Source: Calditrichota bacterium | GTDB lineage: Bacteria > Calditrichota > Calditrichia > RBG-13-44-9 > J042 | Direction: 5' to 3' | NCBI GenBank assembly: GCA_013150955.1 | Contig: JAADJD010000015.1 | Span: 1 to 64,000 of the forward strand | Length of the DNA stretch: 64,000 bases | Shown: piece by piece, positions 9,227 to 18,961 of the stretch | Layout of the letters: each line of letters starts with the position of its first letter | Position numbering within the stretch: the first letter of the stretch is position 1 | Notes under the pieces: model-generated | Database searches by the model: none | What the model saw: only the letters and a program-made list of their open reading frames with translations | What the model was told of the DNA's origin: nothing | Translations under genes and position numbers: made by a program

Positions 9227-10012
9227 ATGTGGTTCCGTGCACGAGCGATTTTTCGGGGAGTTACCGAAGCCAGTTTAACCCGGGAGTTCTGGGAGTGGTT
9301 GAAGTTTTGTGGGCAGACCCTGGCATCCATTCACAAAGCGTTCCGCCATAAAAACGACACCATTCGCCAGATGTACATCATGGGGAATCAGGCATTGCCG
9401 CTGGTCATACTGGCCTCGGTATTTGTGAGCATGGTACTGGCCCTGGAATGGGGAAAGAAGCTGGAGCCTTTCGGGGCGAAATTAATGCTGGGGCGTCTGG
9501 TAAGTATTTCGGTGATTCGGGAGATTGGGCCCATGGTGACGGGCTTGATGATTGCCGGGCGAACCGGTGCCAAAATCGTTTCCGAAATTGGCAATATGGT
9601 GCTCAGCGAACAAATCGATGCGCTGCGGGCCTTTGGCACCGATCCCATCGAACGGCTGATTGTTCCCCGGGTATTTGCCTCTTTTGTGGTCATGGCACCG
9701 CTTATTGTGATTGCGGACACCATGGGCATCATCGCAGGATGGTTTGCTTCGGTGACCTGGTTGAGCATCGATTCCGATTTTTTCTGGCTGTCCATGCGGG
9801 ACGGTCTGCTGATGAAAGATTTGATGATTGGCATTATTAAGCCGCCGTTTTTTGGCTTCGTCATTGCCCTGATCAGCGGGTATTTCGGGTATACCATTCA
9901 GGGCGGCGCCGAAGGGATGGGCCGGGCGGTAACCCGGGCGGTGGTGCTGTGTTCCATCAGCGTGCTGATTATGGACTTTCTGTTAACCAAAACTATTTTA
10001 ACGTTTTATTAG
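9227..10012 (+). CDS. mlaE: MlaE-type ABC transporter permease
   Basis: A 261-residue permease of the MlaE/YrbE family, with multiple hydrophobic helices. It has the family hallmarks IREIGPMVTGLMIAGRTGAK in the middle and VLSEQIDALRAFGTDP just after. It forms the inner-membrane core of a phospholipid or lipid transport complex with an ATPase and an MCE protein, both encoded immediately downstream. I chose the ATG at 9227; an in-frame TTG at 9209 would add six residues, and neither has a strong ribosome site. It is the first gene of an mlaE-mlaF-mlaD operon. Family identity is secure; the direction and lipid cargo are inferred from family knowledge. Confidence 0.9.
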   Translation: MWFRARAIFRGVTEASLTREFWEWLKFCGQTLASIHKAFRHKNDTIRQMYIMGNQALPLVILASVFVSMVLALEWGKKLEPFGAKLMLGRLVSISVIREIGPMVTGLMIAGRTGAKIVSEIGNMVLSEQIDALRAFGTDPIERLIVPRVFASFVVMAPLIVIADTMGIIAGWFASVTWLSIDSDFFWLSMRDGLLMKDLMIGIIKPPFFGFVIALISGYFGYTIQGGAEGMGRAVTRAVVLCSISVLIMDFLLTKTILTFY

Positions 10013-10022
10013 GAGTATGGCC

Positions 10023-10757
10023 GTGATTGAATTTCAACATGTGTCGCTATCGCTGCATAACCGGGAAATCCTAAAGGATGTGTCCTTCCGGATTGAAAAA
10101 GGCGAATCGATTTTATTGGCCGGCAGCAGTGGGGCGGGAAAAAGCACCATTTTGAAGCTGGCACTGGGACTGATTAAACCGACTTCTGGCAGGATCTGGG
10201 TCTTTGGTCGGGAAATTACCCGGCTGTCCGAAAAGAAATTGATGAAATTGCGTCAATATTTTGGTACCGTGTTTCAGGGAGGCGCCCTGTTCGATTCGCT
10301 GACCGTGGAGCAGAATGTAGGCTTTTTCCTCCGCGAAAATCTGAACGTGGAGGAGACCGAGGTGCAGAATCGCGTGCGGCGTACGCTCCAGTTTCTGGGA
10401 CTGGACAAATTCTTGACCTACCTGCCGTCTCAGTTAAGTGGGGGCATGCGCAAGCGGGTGGCCATTGCCCGGGCCATTGTCACCAATCCCCAGGCCCTGT
10501 TATATGATGAGCCCACTGCCGGGCTGGATCCCATCGCCGCCCGACGGGTGATCGATTTGATTAAACATCTGCGGGAAAGCTTCCAGGTTACCTCCCTGAT
10601 CGTCAGTCACGAAATTCATTATTTTCTGGACATTGTGGATCGGATGCTGATGTTGAAAGACGGAAAAATTATTTACGACGGCGAGCCCAATCTGGACATC
10701 GTGGAATATTTCGACGAAGCCGACGGCATGGTCTCCATACAACATCTGGCGGGGTAA
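10023..10757 (+). CDS. mlaF: MlaF-type ABC transporter ATPase
   Basis: This protein of about 244 residues shows Walker A GSSGAGKST (about 36-44), the ABC signature LSGGMRKRVAIARA (about 138-151), Walker B LLYDEPTAGLDP (about 158-169) and a switch His in VSHEIHY. It powers the MlaE permease. The AGGAG ribosome site at 10011-10015 is only one base from an ATG at 10017 but seven from the in-frame GTG at 10023, so I favour the GTG start; the ATG would add two residues. It follows mlaE by about 10 nt and precedes mlaD by 3 nt, so the three genes should be one transcript. Confidence 0.92.
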   Translation: MIEFQHVSLSLHNREILKDVSFRIEKGESILLAGSSGAGKSTILKLALGLIKPTSGRIWVFGREITRLSEKKLMKLRQYFGTVFQGGALFDSLTVEQNVGFFLRENLNVEETEVQNRVRRTLQFLGLDKFLTYLPSQLSGGMRKRVAIARAIVTNPQALLYDEPTAGLDPIAARRVIDLIKHLRESFQVTSLIVSHEIHYFLDIVDRMLMLKDGKIIYDGEPNLDIVEYFDEADGMVSIQHLAG

Positions 10758-10760
10758 ACC

Positions 10761-11723
10761 ATGGTCTCTTCCGATTCTGACCGACACATTCGGCTGGGTG
10801 TATTACTCATGATGGCGCTGGCCGTTTTTCTGGCCGGATTTATTTTTTACATGGTGGGCTCCACCCAGCGGTTGTTCGATCGCAAATATTCCATTTACAT
10901 GTTTCAACCCAATGTGGAAGGGCTACTGCCCGGGGCGTTCGTTACCCTGGCGGGATTGAAAATCGGTGTGGTGGGCAATCTGGAATTTGCCGAAGTGGAC
11001 GGGCAGCAGGGCATTCGGATTGAGCTGAAAGTGGATCGGGATTTTCAGGATCGCATCACCCGATCGTCTGTGGCGCGAATTAAAACCATGGGGATTCTGG
11101 GCGACAAGTATGTGGACATTTCCCTGGGTTACCTGAACGATCCCCCACTGGCCGAGGGCGATTTCATTCAATCGGTGCCCCAGCTGGATACCGATCGATT
11201 GCTGGCGAAGGCTGCCCGCATTGTGGACGAACTGGAGGCCACCTCCCGGAATATCAAAATCATTGCCGGGAATCTGGCGCAGGGTTCCGGTGCACTGGGG
11301 AAATTGTTGATGGATCCCACCATGGAAAGGCGGTTATCGACCGTGGTGCAGCGGTTGAATCTCCTGGCCGGTCAATTGGTGAGCGGAAAAGGCAACCTGG
11401 GCAAACTGGTGACCGATACCACTCTCTTTCGTACGCTTTCCAGGAGCTCCCGGTTGCTGGAAAAGATCCTGGCCGATCTTCAGGCCGGAAAGGGAACCGC
11501 CGGGAAGTTGCTGAAAGACGATGCCTTCTTTGCCCGGATCGATTCCATTTCCCGAAGAACGGATTCCCTTTTGATTCGTCTGCAGGGAGATGGCACGGCG
11601 GGACGATTGCTGAAGGACAGGGCTCTGTACGAACAGCTGGTCCAGCTAACCCGATCGCTGGATGCGCTGGTGAAGGACATGAAAGCCAATCCCGGAAAGT
11701 ATGTCACCTTCGAACTGTTTTAA
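10761..11723 (+). CDS. mlaD: MCE/MlaD-family lipid-binding protein
   Basis: This 320-residue protein has a short cytoplasmic start and one membrane anchor (about residues 12-33, LLMMALAVFLAGFIFYMVG). A single MCE domain follows (about 45-130, with VEGLLPGAFVTLAGLKIGVVG), then a long tail with repeated GKLLKD/GKLVTD-like units spaced about 30-40 residues apart. These repeats are typical of MCE proteins from this group and probably form an extended helical region. In the MlaFEDB model the MCE domain is periplasmic and carries lipid. It is the last gene of the operon; its TAA stop runs directly into a dispersed repeat and no terminator is seen. Confidence 0.88.
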   Translation: MVSSDSDRHIRLGVLLMMALAVFLAGFIFYMVGSTQRLFDRKYSIYMFQPNVEGLLPGAFVTLAGLKIGVVGNLEFAEVDGQQGIRIELKVDRDFQDRITRSSVARIKTMGILGDKYVDISLGYLNDPPLAEGDFIQSVPQLDTDRLLAKAARIVDELEATSRNIKIIAGNLAQGSGALGKLLMDPTMERRLSTVVQRLNLLAGQLVSGKGNLGKLVTDTTLFRTLSRSSRLLEKILADLQAGKGTAGKLLKDDAFFARIDSISRRTDSLLIRLQGDGTAGRLLKDRALYEQLVQLTRSLDALVKDMKANPGKYVTFELF

Positions 11724-11946
11724 ACCCGGATTCTGTATAAGACCACGAATTGCACGAATTAACACGAATAAAATCAATAAAATACGTTGGAATATATCTG
11801 GATGAAAATTCGTTTCGAGGTTTATTTGCGATTTTATTGATATGTTTTGGTTTCATTCGCGTGATTCGTGGTTTAACGAATTGTTTGGGTTAATATTTTT
11901 AGGATTCATTCGCATGATTCGTGGTTTGATGCATTATCTGGGTTAA
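11722..11946 (+). repeat. Dispersed element, full copy plus extra right end
   Basis: A full copy of the 'ACCACGAATTGCACG' subfamily (11722-11892, centre with GATGAAAATTCGTTTCGAGG) begins in the TAA stop codon of mlaD. A second right-end fragment follows (11893-11946). Confidence 0.82.
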
Positions 11947-12001
11947 ACCCCATGCCCGGATGGGATTGGCTTTACCGAATCCAGCCCGACTGATAAAACA
12001 C

Positions 12002-12030
12002 TTGCCAAATCCCGTTTCCAAAAATATATT
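12002..12030 (+). promoter_or_regulatory. Candidate sigma-70-type promoter for rfbB
   Basis: TTGCCA (12002-12007), a 17-bp spacer and TATATT (12025-12030) lie about 36 nt before the rfbB start codon. Confidence 0.5.
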
Positions 12031-12065
12031 GCAAAATTGAGATACAGGAAAATTTGGAGACGAAC

Positions 12066-13094
12066 ATGAATCGTTCCATTCTGGTTACCGGCGGAGCCGG
12101 CTTTATCGGCAGCAACTTTGTGCGCTACATGGTGAACAAATATCCCAATTACCGGATCATTGTACTGGATGCCCTCACCTATGCGGGGAATCGGGAGAAT
12201 CTGGCCGATCTGGAAGGCCGATTGAATTATCTATTTTACCACGGCAATATCTGTGATTCCAGAGTGGTGGACAATCTGGTTAGCAATGTGGATACCATCA
12301 TCAATTTTGCGGCGGAAACTCACGTGGATCGATCGATTCTGGAAGCCGGTTCGTTCATCCAGACCGATGTGGTGGGAACGTTCACCCTGCTGGAGGCGGC
12401 CAAAAAGTACAAAATTCAACGATACATTCAAATTTCCACGGACGAGGTGTACGGCTCCATCGAGGAGGGAAGTTTCACCGAGGAAAGCAATCTGCAACCC
12501 AACAGCCCCTATTCTGCCAGCAAGGCCAGTGGCGATTTGCTGGTGCGATCCTATTTTAAAACCTACGGGCTGCCGACCATTATCACCCGCAGCTCCAACA
12601 ATTTTGGCCCGTATCAATATCCCGAGAAACTCATTCCGCTATTTATCACCAACGCGCTGGATGACCTGCCCCTGCCGCTGTATGGGGATGGACGGAATGT
12701 TCGGGACTGGATTTACGTGCTGGACAATTGCGAGGCCATCGATGTGGTGCTGCACCATGGGGAACCGGGGGAAGTGTACAACATTGGGGCTGGCAACGAA
12801 CTGGAAAACATTCAGATTACCGAAATGATTCTGGATAAGCTGAAGAAGCCGCGCTCGCTCATCAAGCCGGTGCCGGATCGCCCGGGACACGATCGCCGTT
12901 ATTCGCTGAACTGCGACAAAATCCGGGCACTGGGCTGGGAACCCCGCCACCCGTTCGAAGAAGCCCTGGATGCCACCATCCGCTGGTACGTGGAGAATGA
13001 AGCCTGGTGGCGGCGCATCAAAGAAAAGCAGGAAGAATTCAAGCGATATTATCAACAGCAGTACCGTACCTTGCAGGAAGACACATCCTCCTGA
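12066..13094 (+). CDS. rfbB: dTDP-glucose 4,6-dehydratase
   Basis: A 342-residue extended SDR enzyme. It has the NAD-binding motif GGAGFIGSN near residue 9, the catalytic T-D-E stretch STDEVYGS near 124, and the YSASK Tyr/Lys pair near 149. RSSNNFGPYQYPEKLIP near 178 is highly typical of RmlB/RfbB. It converts dTDP-glucose to dTDP-4-keto-6-deoxyglucose for deoxysugar (e.g. rhamnose) synthesis in surface polysaccharide. The ATG at 12066 has TTGGAG six bases upstream; an upstream TTG lies inside that ribosome site and is unlikely to be used. No rmlA, C or D neighbour is present here, so the rest of the pathway must lie elsewhere. Confidence 0.92.
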   Translation: MNRSILVTGGAGFIGSNFVRYMVNKYPNYRIIVLDALTYAGNRENLADLEGRLNYLFYHGNICDSRVVDNLVSNVDTIINFAAETHVDRSILEAGSFIQTDVVGTFTLLEAAKKYKIQRYIQISTDEVYGSIEEGSFTEESNLQPNSPYSASKASGDLLVRSYFKTYGLPTIITRSSNNFGPYQYPEKLIPLFITNALDDLPLPLYGDGRNVRDWIYVLDNCEAIDVVLHHGEPGEVYNIGAGNELENIQITEMILDKLKKPRSLIKPVPDRPGHDRRYSLNCDKIRALGWEPRHPFEEALDATIRWYVENEAWWRRIKEKQEEFKRYYQQQYRTLQEDTSS

Positions 13095-13154
13095 CAATTT
13101 CAATCCGGGCAGGGAGGGATTGGCGACCACAGTTCAAAGGAACACGGTTTATGC

Positions 13155-14465
13155 ATGGAAATTAAATTTTGTTACAGGCATCCAGAAAATATTGCCCGGG
13201 GACGCTGCTATTACTGTAAACGAAACATTTGTAGTGATTGCCGCCAGTTAATTGCCCACCATTATTTTTGCAGCCGAATCTGCTATTACCGTTATCTCCA
13301 ACAAATGTTGTGGAAGCGATTGCGCAAACACCAGGTACTGGTGCTGGTGGTCTGGAATGCGGTGCTTACTGTATTGCTGGTGTTGTACATGCTGTTCCAT
13401 GATGGGGAGGGATCCGGTCATCGGGAAACATTCCCTCTGGCGATTGACTCGGTGGAGACGCGAACCGCTTCCTGGTCGAAGGCAACCGGTCGCTACCTGT
13501 CTCTCATGGCGCAGAATCCCCAGATGCATCGGGAGGTGGTTAACGATCGGGTGTACGAACTGAAAGTCCCCTTAAAGCGCGGCTGGGTGGTGACCATATG
13601 GCATAACGATTGGCCGGTGATTACCCAGATTGCCCCGGCTTCCATGACCTACGTGTTCCCGATTTCCCTGTGGTACGGGAAGAATCGCCAGCGGGTGGTG
13701 GTATTGAACGAGCAGCAGGCACTGGTGTACGATTACATGTTTGAGCTGGACTATCGGAGCGATCTGGTAGAACAGCTGAGCACCACCATCGATCGCGGCG
13801 ATGTCCAGAAGCCCCTTATAGCGCTAACCTTTGATGGCGGTTCCACCGCGGAAAATGCGGAGCAGATATTGGCCATTCTACGGGAACAGCAGGTACAGTG
13901 CACCATTTTCCTGACGGGTCAGTTCATGGAACGGTATCCGCATCTGGTAAAACAGATGGTTGCCGATGGGCACGAGGTGGCCAATCACACCTATTCCCAC
14001 CCGCATCTTACCACTTTCGAAACCAATCGGCGGCACGACACCCGTCCCGGTGTGGATCGGCGGTTTGTTCACCGACAACTGTTGCGAACGGATAGCCTGT
14101 TTTTTCAGATCACCGGACAACACCTGGCCCCTTACTGGCGAGCCCCCTATGGCGAATACAATCGGGAGATTCTCCGCTGGGCGGCGGAAGCCGGTTTTCT
14201 GCATGTGCGCTGGACGAATGGCTTCGATACGTTCGACTGGGTCAGCGATACCCTCTCGCCGCTTTACAAAGAACCCGAAGAGGTTCTGAACACCATTCTC
14301 TCCCGGGACAAATCCCGCTTTCGGTTGAATGGCGCCATCATCCTGATGCATCTGGGGAGCCGCCGGGTGCAGTCCCACATCTATTCCATTCTCCCCTCGC
14401 TGATTGATTCGCTGCGGTCACGCGGATATCAACCGGTACCCATCAGTAAATTATTACAGCCGTGA
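13155..14465 (+). CDS. Polysaccharide deacetylase with N-terminal zinc-binding module and membrane anchor
   Basis: A 436-residue protein. Residues 1-47 contain a dense Cys/His cluster (Cys near 6, 18, 21, 26, 29, 39 and 43, plus several His), resembling a B-box-type zinc finger. One membrane helix follows at about 58-80. From about 220 comes a NodB/polysaccharide deacetylase domain with the catalytic Asp region LTFDGGS near 224, the metal-binding NHTYSHPH near 276, and WRAPYGEYN near 328. The catalytic domain should face the periplasm and remove N-acetyl groups from an amino-sugar polymer. The short gap after rfbB suggests a shared transcript. The cytosolic zinc module on such an enzyme is unusual. 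Confidence 0.82.
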   Translation: MEIKFCYRHPENIARGRCYYCKRNICSDCRQLIAHHYFCSRICYYRYLQQMLWKRLRKHQVLVLVVWNAVLTVLLVLYMLFHDGEGSGHRETFPLAIDSVETRTASWSKATGRYLSLMAQNPQMHREVVNDRVYELKVPLKRGWVVTIWHNDWPVITQIAPASMTYVFPISLWYGKNRQRVVVLNEQQALVYDYMFELDYRSDLVEQLSTTIDRGDVQKPLIALTFDGGSTAENAEQILAILREQQVQCTIFLTGQFMERYPHLVKQMVADGHEVANHTYSHPHLTTFETNRRHDTRPGVDRRFVHRQLLRTDSLFFQITGQHLAPYWRAPYGEYNREILRWAAEAGFLHVRWTNGFDTFDWVSDTLSPLYKEPEEVLNTILSRDKSRFRLNGAIILMHLGSRRVQSHIYSILPSLIDSLRSRGYQPVPISKLLQP

Positions 14466-14564
14466 ACAAAATCGGCGCTTTGTTATATAATAAATTGAAG
14501 AAATTTTTAGTTTTTCGTATATTTACCGGGCTGTGGGGACGAATGAACTGAGTTTAACTATATA

Positions 14565-17500
14565 ATGAAACAACGATTCCTTTTTCTCAGATATTTACTG
14601 GTCATTGCCTTTACCGCCATCATATCTCTGGTGGCGATTTGGCATTTCACGCCGCTGAAAAGCAAGGTACGGGCACAGATCGTTCAGGAACTGGAGTATT
14701 TAACCGGTAACGAGGTTTTCCTGCACGATTTTACCCTCACTCCGTTTAGCGTATTTTTTCATCACATCGAGATTGCTCCCCCGGGTCGCCGGATCGTCCT
14801 TCAGCTGGAAGGGATTCGGATAGAATACAGCTGGTTTAAGCTGCTACAGCATCGGTTGAATCCCATATTTGCTGTGGAACGTATCGTATTGATGGAACCG
14901 CGGGTGATTTTGCAAACCCGGTCAGATGCACCGGCAGATAGCACCCCGGGCTGGAATGCCCACAGCCTGCAACGGGTGCTGTATGAATTGCAGAAATTAC
15001 CTCAAATCGATCGCATCGAAATTGAAAACGGCGCCTTTTTCTGGAAACCGGGAAGTGGCAAACCTCAGGTGGTGTTGAGCGCTGTTCAGGGATTTTTACG
15101 GAACCAGGCGGAAAATCGGCTGCAGATTCAGGCCACCGGGAGCCTGAGAGAATGGAAAACTTCCTCGATTGCCCTGCAGGCCATTCTGGATTTCGATACC
15201 CACCGCCTGGACATGACCCTGGCGTTTGACAGTTGTCAAGTGGGCAATGGGTTGCCGGCATTATCTCACCGCTTTTACAAACTGGAACGGGCGGTGATCG
15301 ATGGCCGGCTGCGGCTTCAGATGCCGGAATTCCATCCCGACAGTTTGCAAATAGCCGGAACGTTGCTGGCAACCGGTGTGTCTGGAAAAATTTTTAATCA
15401 GCAGGTTCAGGCGGAGGCCATTCAACTTCAGTTTTCCAGACGGGATGTAACCATTTTGCCCTTCGAGGGACGGGTAGAGGATGGCCTGGCGTACTTTCAG
15501 GGAAAGATCTTTGATCTGTACCACCCCCGGATCGATTGGTCGCTGGAAATTCAGGACTATTCCGCAAAGTACCTGCAGAAGTCCCACGAGGTGTTTGAAT
15601 ACGTGCTGGATGGAAAAGTGCGGGGACATGCCCGGTTTACCGGCCCGCTGTTGAATATGAAAATCGAGGCCGATCTGAAGGCCCCCACCCTGCAATATGC
15701 GGTGGTTCCGTTCATCAATACGCGGGCGCGATTGGTTTACCAGGACCGGATCCTGCGCCTGGAATACTACCGTGCCGATTTCATGAAGTTTGTGACCACC
15801 GGTACCGGCGTGGTGGATTTCAATACCGATCGGTTACGGCTGAACATGCGCTCCGAGATCCGGGTGCCCGAAGAGACCTTCAGCTTCCTGGATCGCCTGA
15901 ATCGCGCTCGCGTCGGGGTGTTAACCCGGATGAGCGGCGATTTTATTCGCAGGGTCTTTACCGGCCAGTTTCAATATTATATTGAAGATGATCAGGAAGT
16001 GCTGATTCGTGGGCAGGGCCCCCTCCGGTTGGTGGATCAGTTCCTGACGTTTTCTCTGGTTTCCGATGGTTTAGCGGACACCATTCACGTGGTGGGGCGA
16101 GTCGCCAATGTGTTTTCGGATCCCACATTTAAAATACTGGACATTCGCAACTTCCCCGTCGAACGCTTGACCACCCTGCCGGTGTTTAAAAACATCGCCC
16201 GGGACTACCGGGTCAATGCCTATTTTGCCGGGCCATACGATTTTCTGGCCACCAAGGTGATTGTGGTGTCCCGTTATGCCAGGGATCATGTGTTTACCTT
16301 TCAGGGGAACCTGAAGAATGTATTCATGGATTATCAAAAGTTTTTTGGGCGATTTCAGGCGCAAACGGCACCGCTTCGGTTGCGGGGGGATATCGTTGTC
16401 AACATCACGCCAGAAGGGATTCTGGCCCGGTTGCAATCGCCCAACCTGGTGGGTGGCCAGATTCACATCGGCTCTGGCCCCAACGGCCGCTTTGAAGGAC
16501 GCATTGCCATCCAGAAGTTCCGGGTGCAGGACTACATTTCCCATTCCTCTGCGTTATCCCGGATCCTGCAGCAGGGGACATTTCAGGGGGAAATCCTTTT
16601 TTCGGGTACGGTATCCCAGCCCCACGTTCAGTTCCGTGCAGAGGCGGATGAGTTTATCATCAACAACGTGGGGTATTACTCCACCCGAATAGAAGGCGAA
16701 CTGCGGAATCATCGCTGGGTTTCCGATGAGTTTGTCATCAATCTCAACAATCTGCCGGTATGCATTGCCCGCGGTAGCTGGGATCTGTATTCCGATTCGC
16801 TGGATATTGAAATTCGCGGGGAAAACATCGAAAGCAACTTTTTAGCAGAAACCCTGCTGCGAGACAAAGAGCTGATTCAGGGGACGTTTTCGTACGGATT
16901 CCGCATTTCGGGCACTTTTGCGCGGCCATCTATCGAAGGGGATGTGCTGATCCGCAACGGATATTTTGAAAACAATCCATTTGACCTGATCAACATTTCA
17001 TTTCGGGATAGCCTGCCACCGGGTGTAAGCCTGTGGACTCCGGCGGAGCACATTTTACAAATCCGTAAATTCCTGTATGTGAATCGCCAGGAATATACCA
17101 TCGAGGCGGAAGGTATCCTGGGAATTGCCGAGGAAGCCCCACTGGACATCCGCATCGACGTTACGGGGAACGTGCTGTCCGAGCTGCCCCGAATTCAACC
17201 CTTTTTCCGCAGTCCCCGCTCCAATGGGCACCTGTACCTGCACATTACGGGGTCGCGGGCTCAGCCCCAGCTGGCCGAGGCCGCTTTAAAGATTACCAGT
17301 GGTTCCCTGTCCTTTGAATCGGTGCTTCCCCCTCTGCATAATTTAAAGGCCGATATTGTACTGGACGGGGAGACTCAGCAGGTACACATTCGCCAGCTGG
17401 AAGGCACGTTCAATGGACGAAAGGCGCTGGTGTACAACGTGTTTGAGTCGCCCATTGCTTCCCGGGATTTACAACCCTGGTACTTTGAGGAATTTAACCT

Positions 17501-18719
17501 GAATTTTGGCATTCTGGTGTTGAAAACGGATCCCCGTGGCATTCCGCTGTCCATACCGGGCATGATGATGCCGGGCGACATTGGCTATTTTGCGGTGGAT
17601 GGCAAGGTGCCGGGTGAAGATTTCTATTTTGCGGGGCCGGTAACGGCACCGGTGGTGCGGGGCAAGGTGATCCTCTACAATGCCCGGGTCACGTTTCCCT
17701 TCCTGGAAGAGGATGTGGAAGAGGAACCCGGCAAGGTGGTCGAATTCATGCGGAACATCGAATGGGATTTGCTGGCGGTTTCCGGTCGGGGCAATCGCTA
17801 CTTTGTGGACATCCCCGCTTACGTCGGGCAGGTGTATCTGGATCTGAACATCGACAACAACTCCCCCGGCCTGGAATTTACTGGCCGCCTGATCGATGAC
17901 TCTTTCCGGGTCGAAGGAATGGTGGAATCGTCCCGGGGACAGGTGGAATACTTGGACATCAACTTCCGGGTGGAAAAATTTGGAGCGGAATTCAATCGGT
18001 TCGAGCTGTATCCGCATGTCTACGGTCGCGCTTACACCACCGTGCGGGATTCGACCGGTTTTCCGCGGGATATCTACCTGGTGCTTTACGCCATCGATCC
18101 AGAAACCGGGCAGGAAGTGGCTAAAGGTAGCTGGGAGACATTCCGGTTTAAACTGGTTTCCAGCGACCCGGTGGTTGGCGAAACGCAGGAGCAGGTGCTG
18201 GCTTATCTGGGGTACAGTGTCCAGAACATTCAGCGCAAGGCCAGTAAGGTGGGCTTTACCATCACCGAAAACTTCCTGATTCGTCCCCTGGTGCGTCCGC
18301 TGGAACGCCGGCTGGAACGGGGACTGCATCTGGATTACGTGCGTTTCAGCTCCAAATTTACCACCAACCTGTTTTACCTGAGTCTGGGTTCGCAGGCAAA
18401 ATTATTCCAGCAACCATCCATTGCCAATCCCGGTTTAAATCAACGCCTGGATCCCATGTTGCTGTTGCTGCAGAGCTCCGAGGTGACCCTGGGGAAGTAC
18501 CTGGCCCGAAATCTTTACCTAACCTACTCCGGGCAGCTGGTTTCCCTTTACGATGAAGCCAAAATCGGATTTAACCACCGCTTTGGGCTGGAGTATCGGC
18601 TGTTGCGAAATCTGCTGCTGGAGATCGAGTACGATCGATATCAATTTAACCCGGTGTATTATTCACGGGAAGCGTTGCGCGATTTCCGGATCCGCCTGCG
18701 CCATTCGTTTAATTTTTAA
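14565..18719 (+). CDS. tamB: TamB-like translocation/assembly module protein (AsmA/DUF490 superfamily)
   Basis: A 1384-residue protein with one N-terminal membrane helix (about 7-27). A very long beta-rich body follows, with repeated short amphipathic strands typical of TamB/AsmA-type bridge proteins. The C-terminal part (about 1000-1384), with QVYLDLNIDNN and a final beta-barrel-like end LRDFRIRLRHSFNF, matches the TamB C-terminal domain that contacts an Omp85 protein. Such proteins span the periplasm and are implicated in phospholipid transport and outer-membrane protein assembly. Location directly upstream of bamA fits that role. A possible TATAAT lies at 14486-14491, just after the deacetylase stop. 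Overall family is clear; direct TamB orthology is inferred. Confidence 0.82.
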   Translation: MKQRFLFLRYLLVIAFTAIISLVAIWHFTPLKSKVRAQIVQELEYLTGNEVFLHDFTLTPFSVFFHHIEIAPPGRRIVLQLEGIRIEYSWFKLLQHRLNPIFAVERIVLMEPRVILQTRSDAPADSTPGWNAHSLQRVLYELQKLPQIDRIEIENGAFFWKPGSGKPQVVLSAVQGFLRNQAENRLQIQATGSLREWKTSSIALQAILDFDTHRLDMTLAFDSCQVGNGLPALSHRFYKLERAVIDGRLRLQMPEFHPDSLQIAGTLLATGVSGKIFNQQVQAEAIQLQFSRRDVTILPFEGRVEDGLAYFQGKIFDLYHPRIDWSLEIQDYSAKYLQKSHEVFEYVLDGKVRGHARFTGPLLNMKIEADLKAPTLQYAVVPFINTRARLVYQDRILRLEYYRADFMKFVTTGTGVVDFNTDRLRLNMRSEIRVPEETFSFLDRLNRARVGVLTRMSGDFIRRVFTGQFQYYIEDDQEVLIRGQGPLRLVDQFLTFSLVSDGLADTIHVVGRVANVFSDPTFKILDIRNFPVERLTTLPVFKNIARDYRVNAYFAGPYDFLATKVIVVSRYARDHVFTFQGNLKNVFMDYQKFFGRFQAQTAPLRLRGDIVVNITPEGILARLQSPNLVGGQIHIGSGPNGRFEGRIAIQKFRVQDYISHSSALSRILQQGTFQGEILFSGTVSQPHVQFRAEADEFIINNVGYYSTRIEGELRNHRWVSDEFVINLNNLPVCIARGSWDLYSDSLDIEIRGENIESNFLAETLLRDKELIQGTFSYGFRISGTFARPSIEGDVLIRNGYFENNPFDLINISFRDSLPPGVSLWTPAEHILQIRKFLYVNRQEYTIEAEGILGIAEEAPLDIRIDVTGNVLSELPRIQPFFRSPRSNGHLYLHITGSRAQPQLAEAALKITSGSLSFESVLPPLHNLKADIVLDGETQQVHIRQLEGTFNGRKALVYNVFESPIASRDLQPWYFEEFNLNFGILVLKTDPRGIPLSIPGMMMPGDIGYFAVDGKVPGEDFYFAGPVTAPVVRGKVILYNARVTFPFLEEDVEEEPGKVVEFMRNIEWDLLAVSGRGNRYFVDIPAYVGQVYLDLNIDNNSPGLEFTGRLIDDSFRVEGMVESSRGQVEYLDINFRVEKFGAEFNRFELYPHVYGRAYTTVRDSTGFPRDIYLVLYAIDPETGQEVAKGSWETFRFKLVSSDPVVGETQEQVLAYLGYSVQNIQRKASKVGFTITENFLIRPLVRPLERRLERGLHLDYVRFSSKFTTNLFYLSLGSQAKLFQQPSIANPGLNQRLDPMLLLLQSSEVTLGKYLARNLYLTYSGQLVSLYDEAKIGFNHRFGLEYRLLRNLLLEIEYDRYQFNPVYYSREALRDFRIRLRHSFNF

Positions 18720-18961
18720 ATTGCAAAATTCCTGAATTAAATTTAACTTTTTTGTTTTGAAGTAACAAAGTACTGGCATTATAAATATCGCGATGCATTA
18801 ACGGTTGGAAGAATCATCCCTTTCTCCCTGGCCCCGACCGCGCCAGGGATCATCCGCATCGGAAAAAAGGATTGGGATTTTCTGAAACTTTTCCGGGATA
18901 TTCAGGTTATTTGTAGGTAAATTTTGGGAATCACATAACGTGAGGAAGGGTAAATGAAACG

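Noticed and set aside
18825-18849. Hairpin TCCCTGG/CCAGGGA between tamB and bamA as a terminator
   Set aside because: No T-tract follows, so it does not look like an intrinsic terminator.
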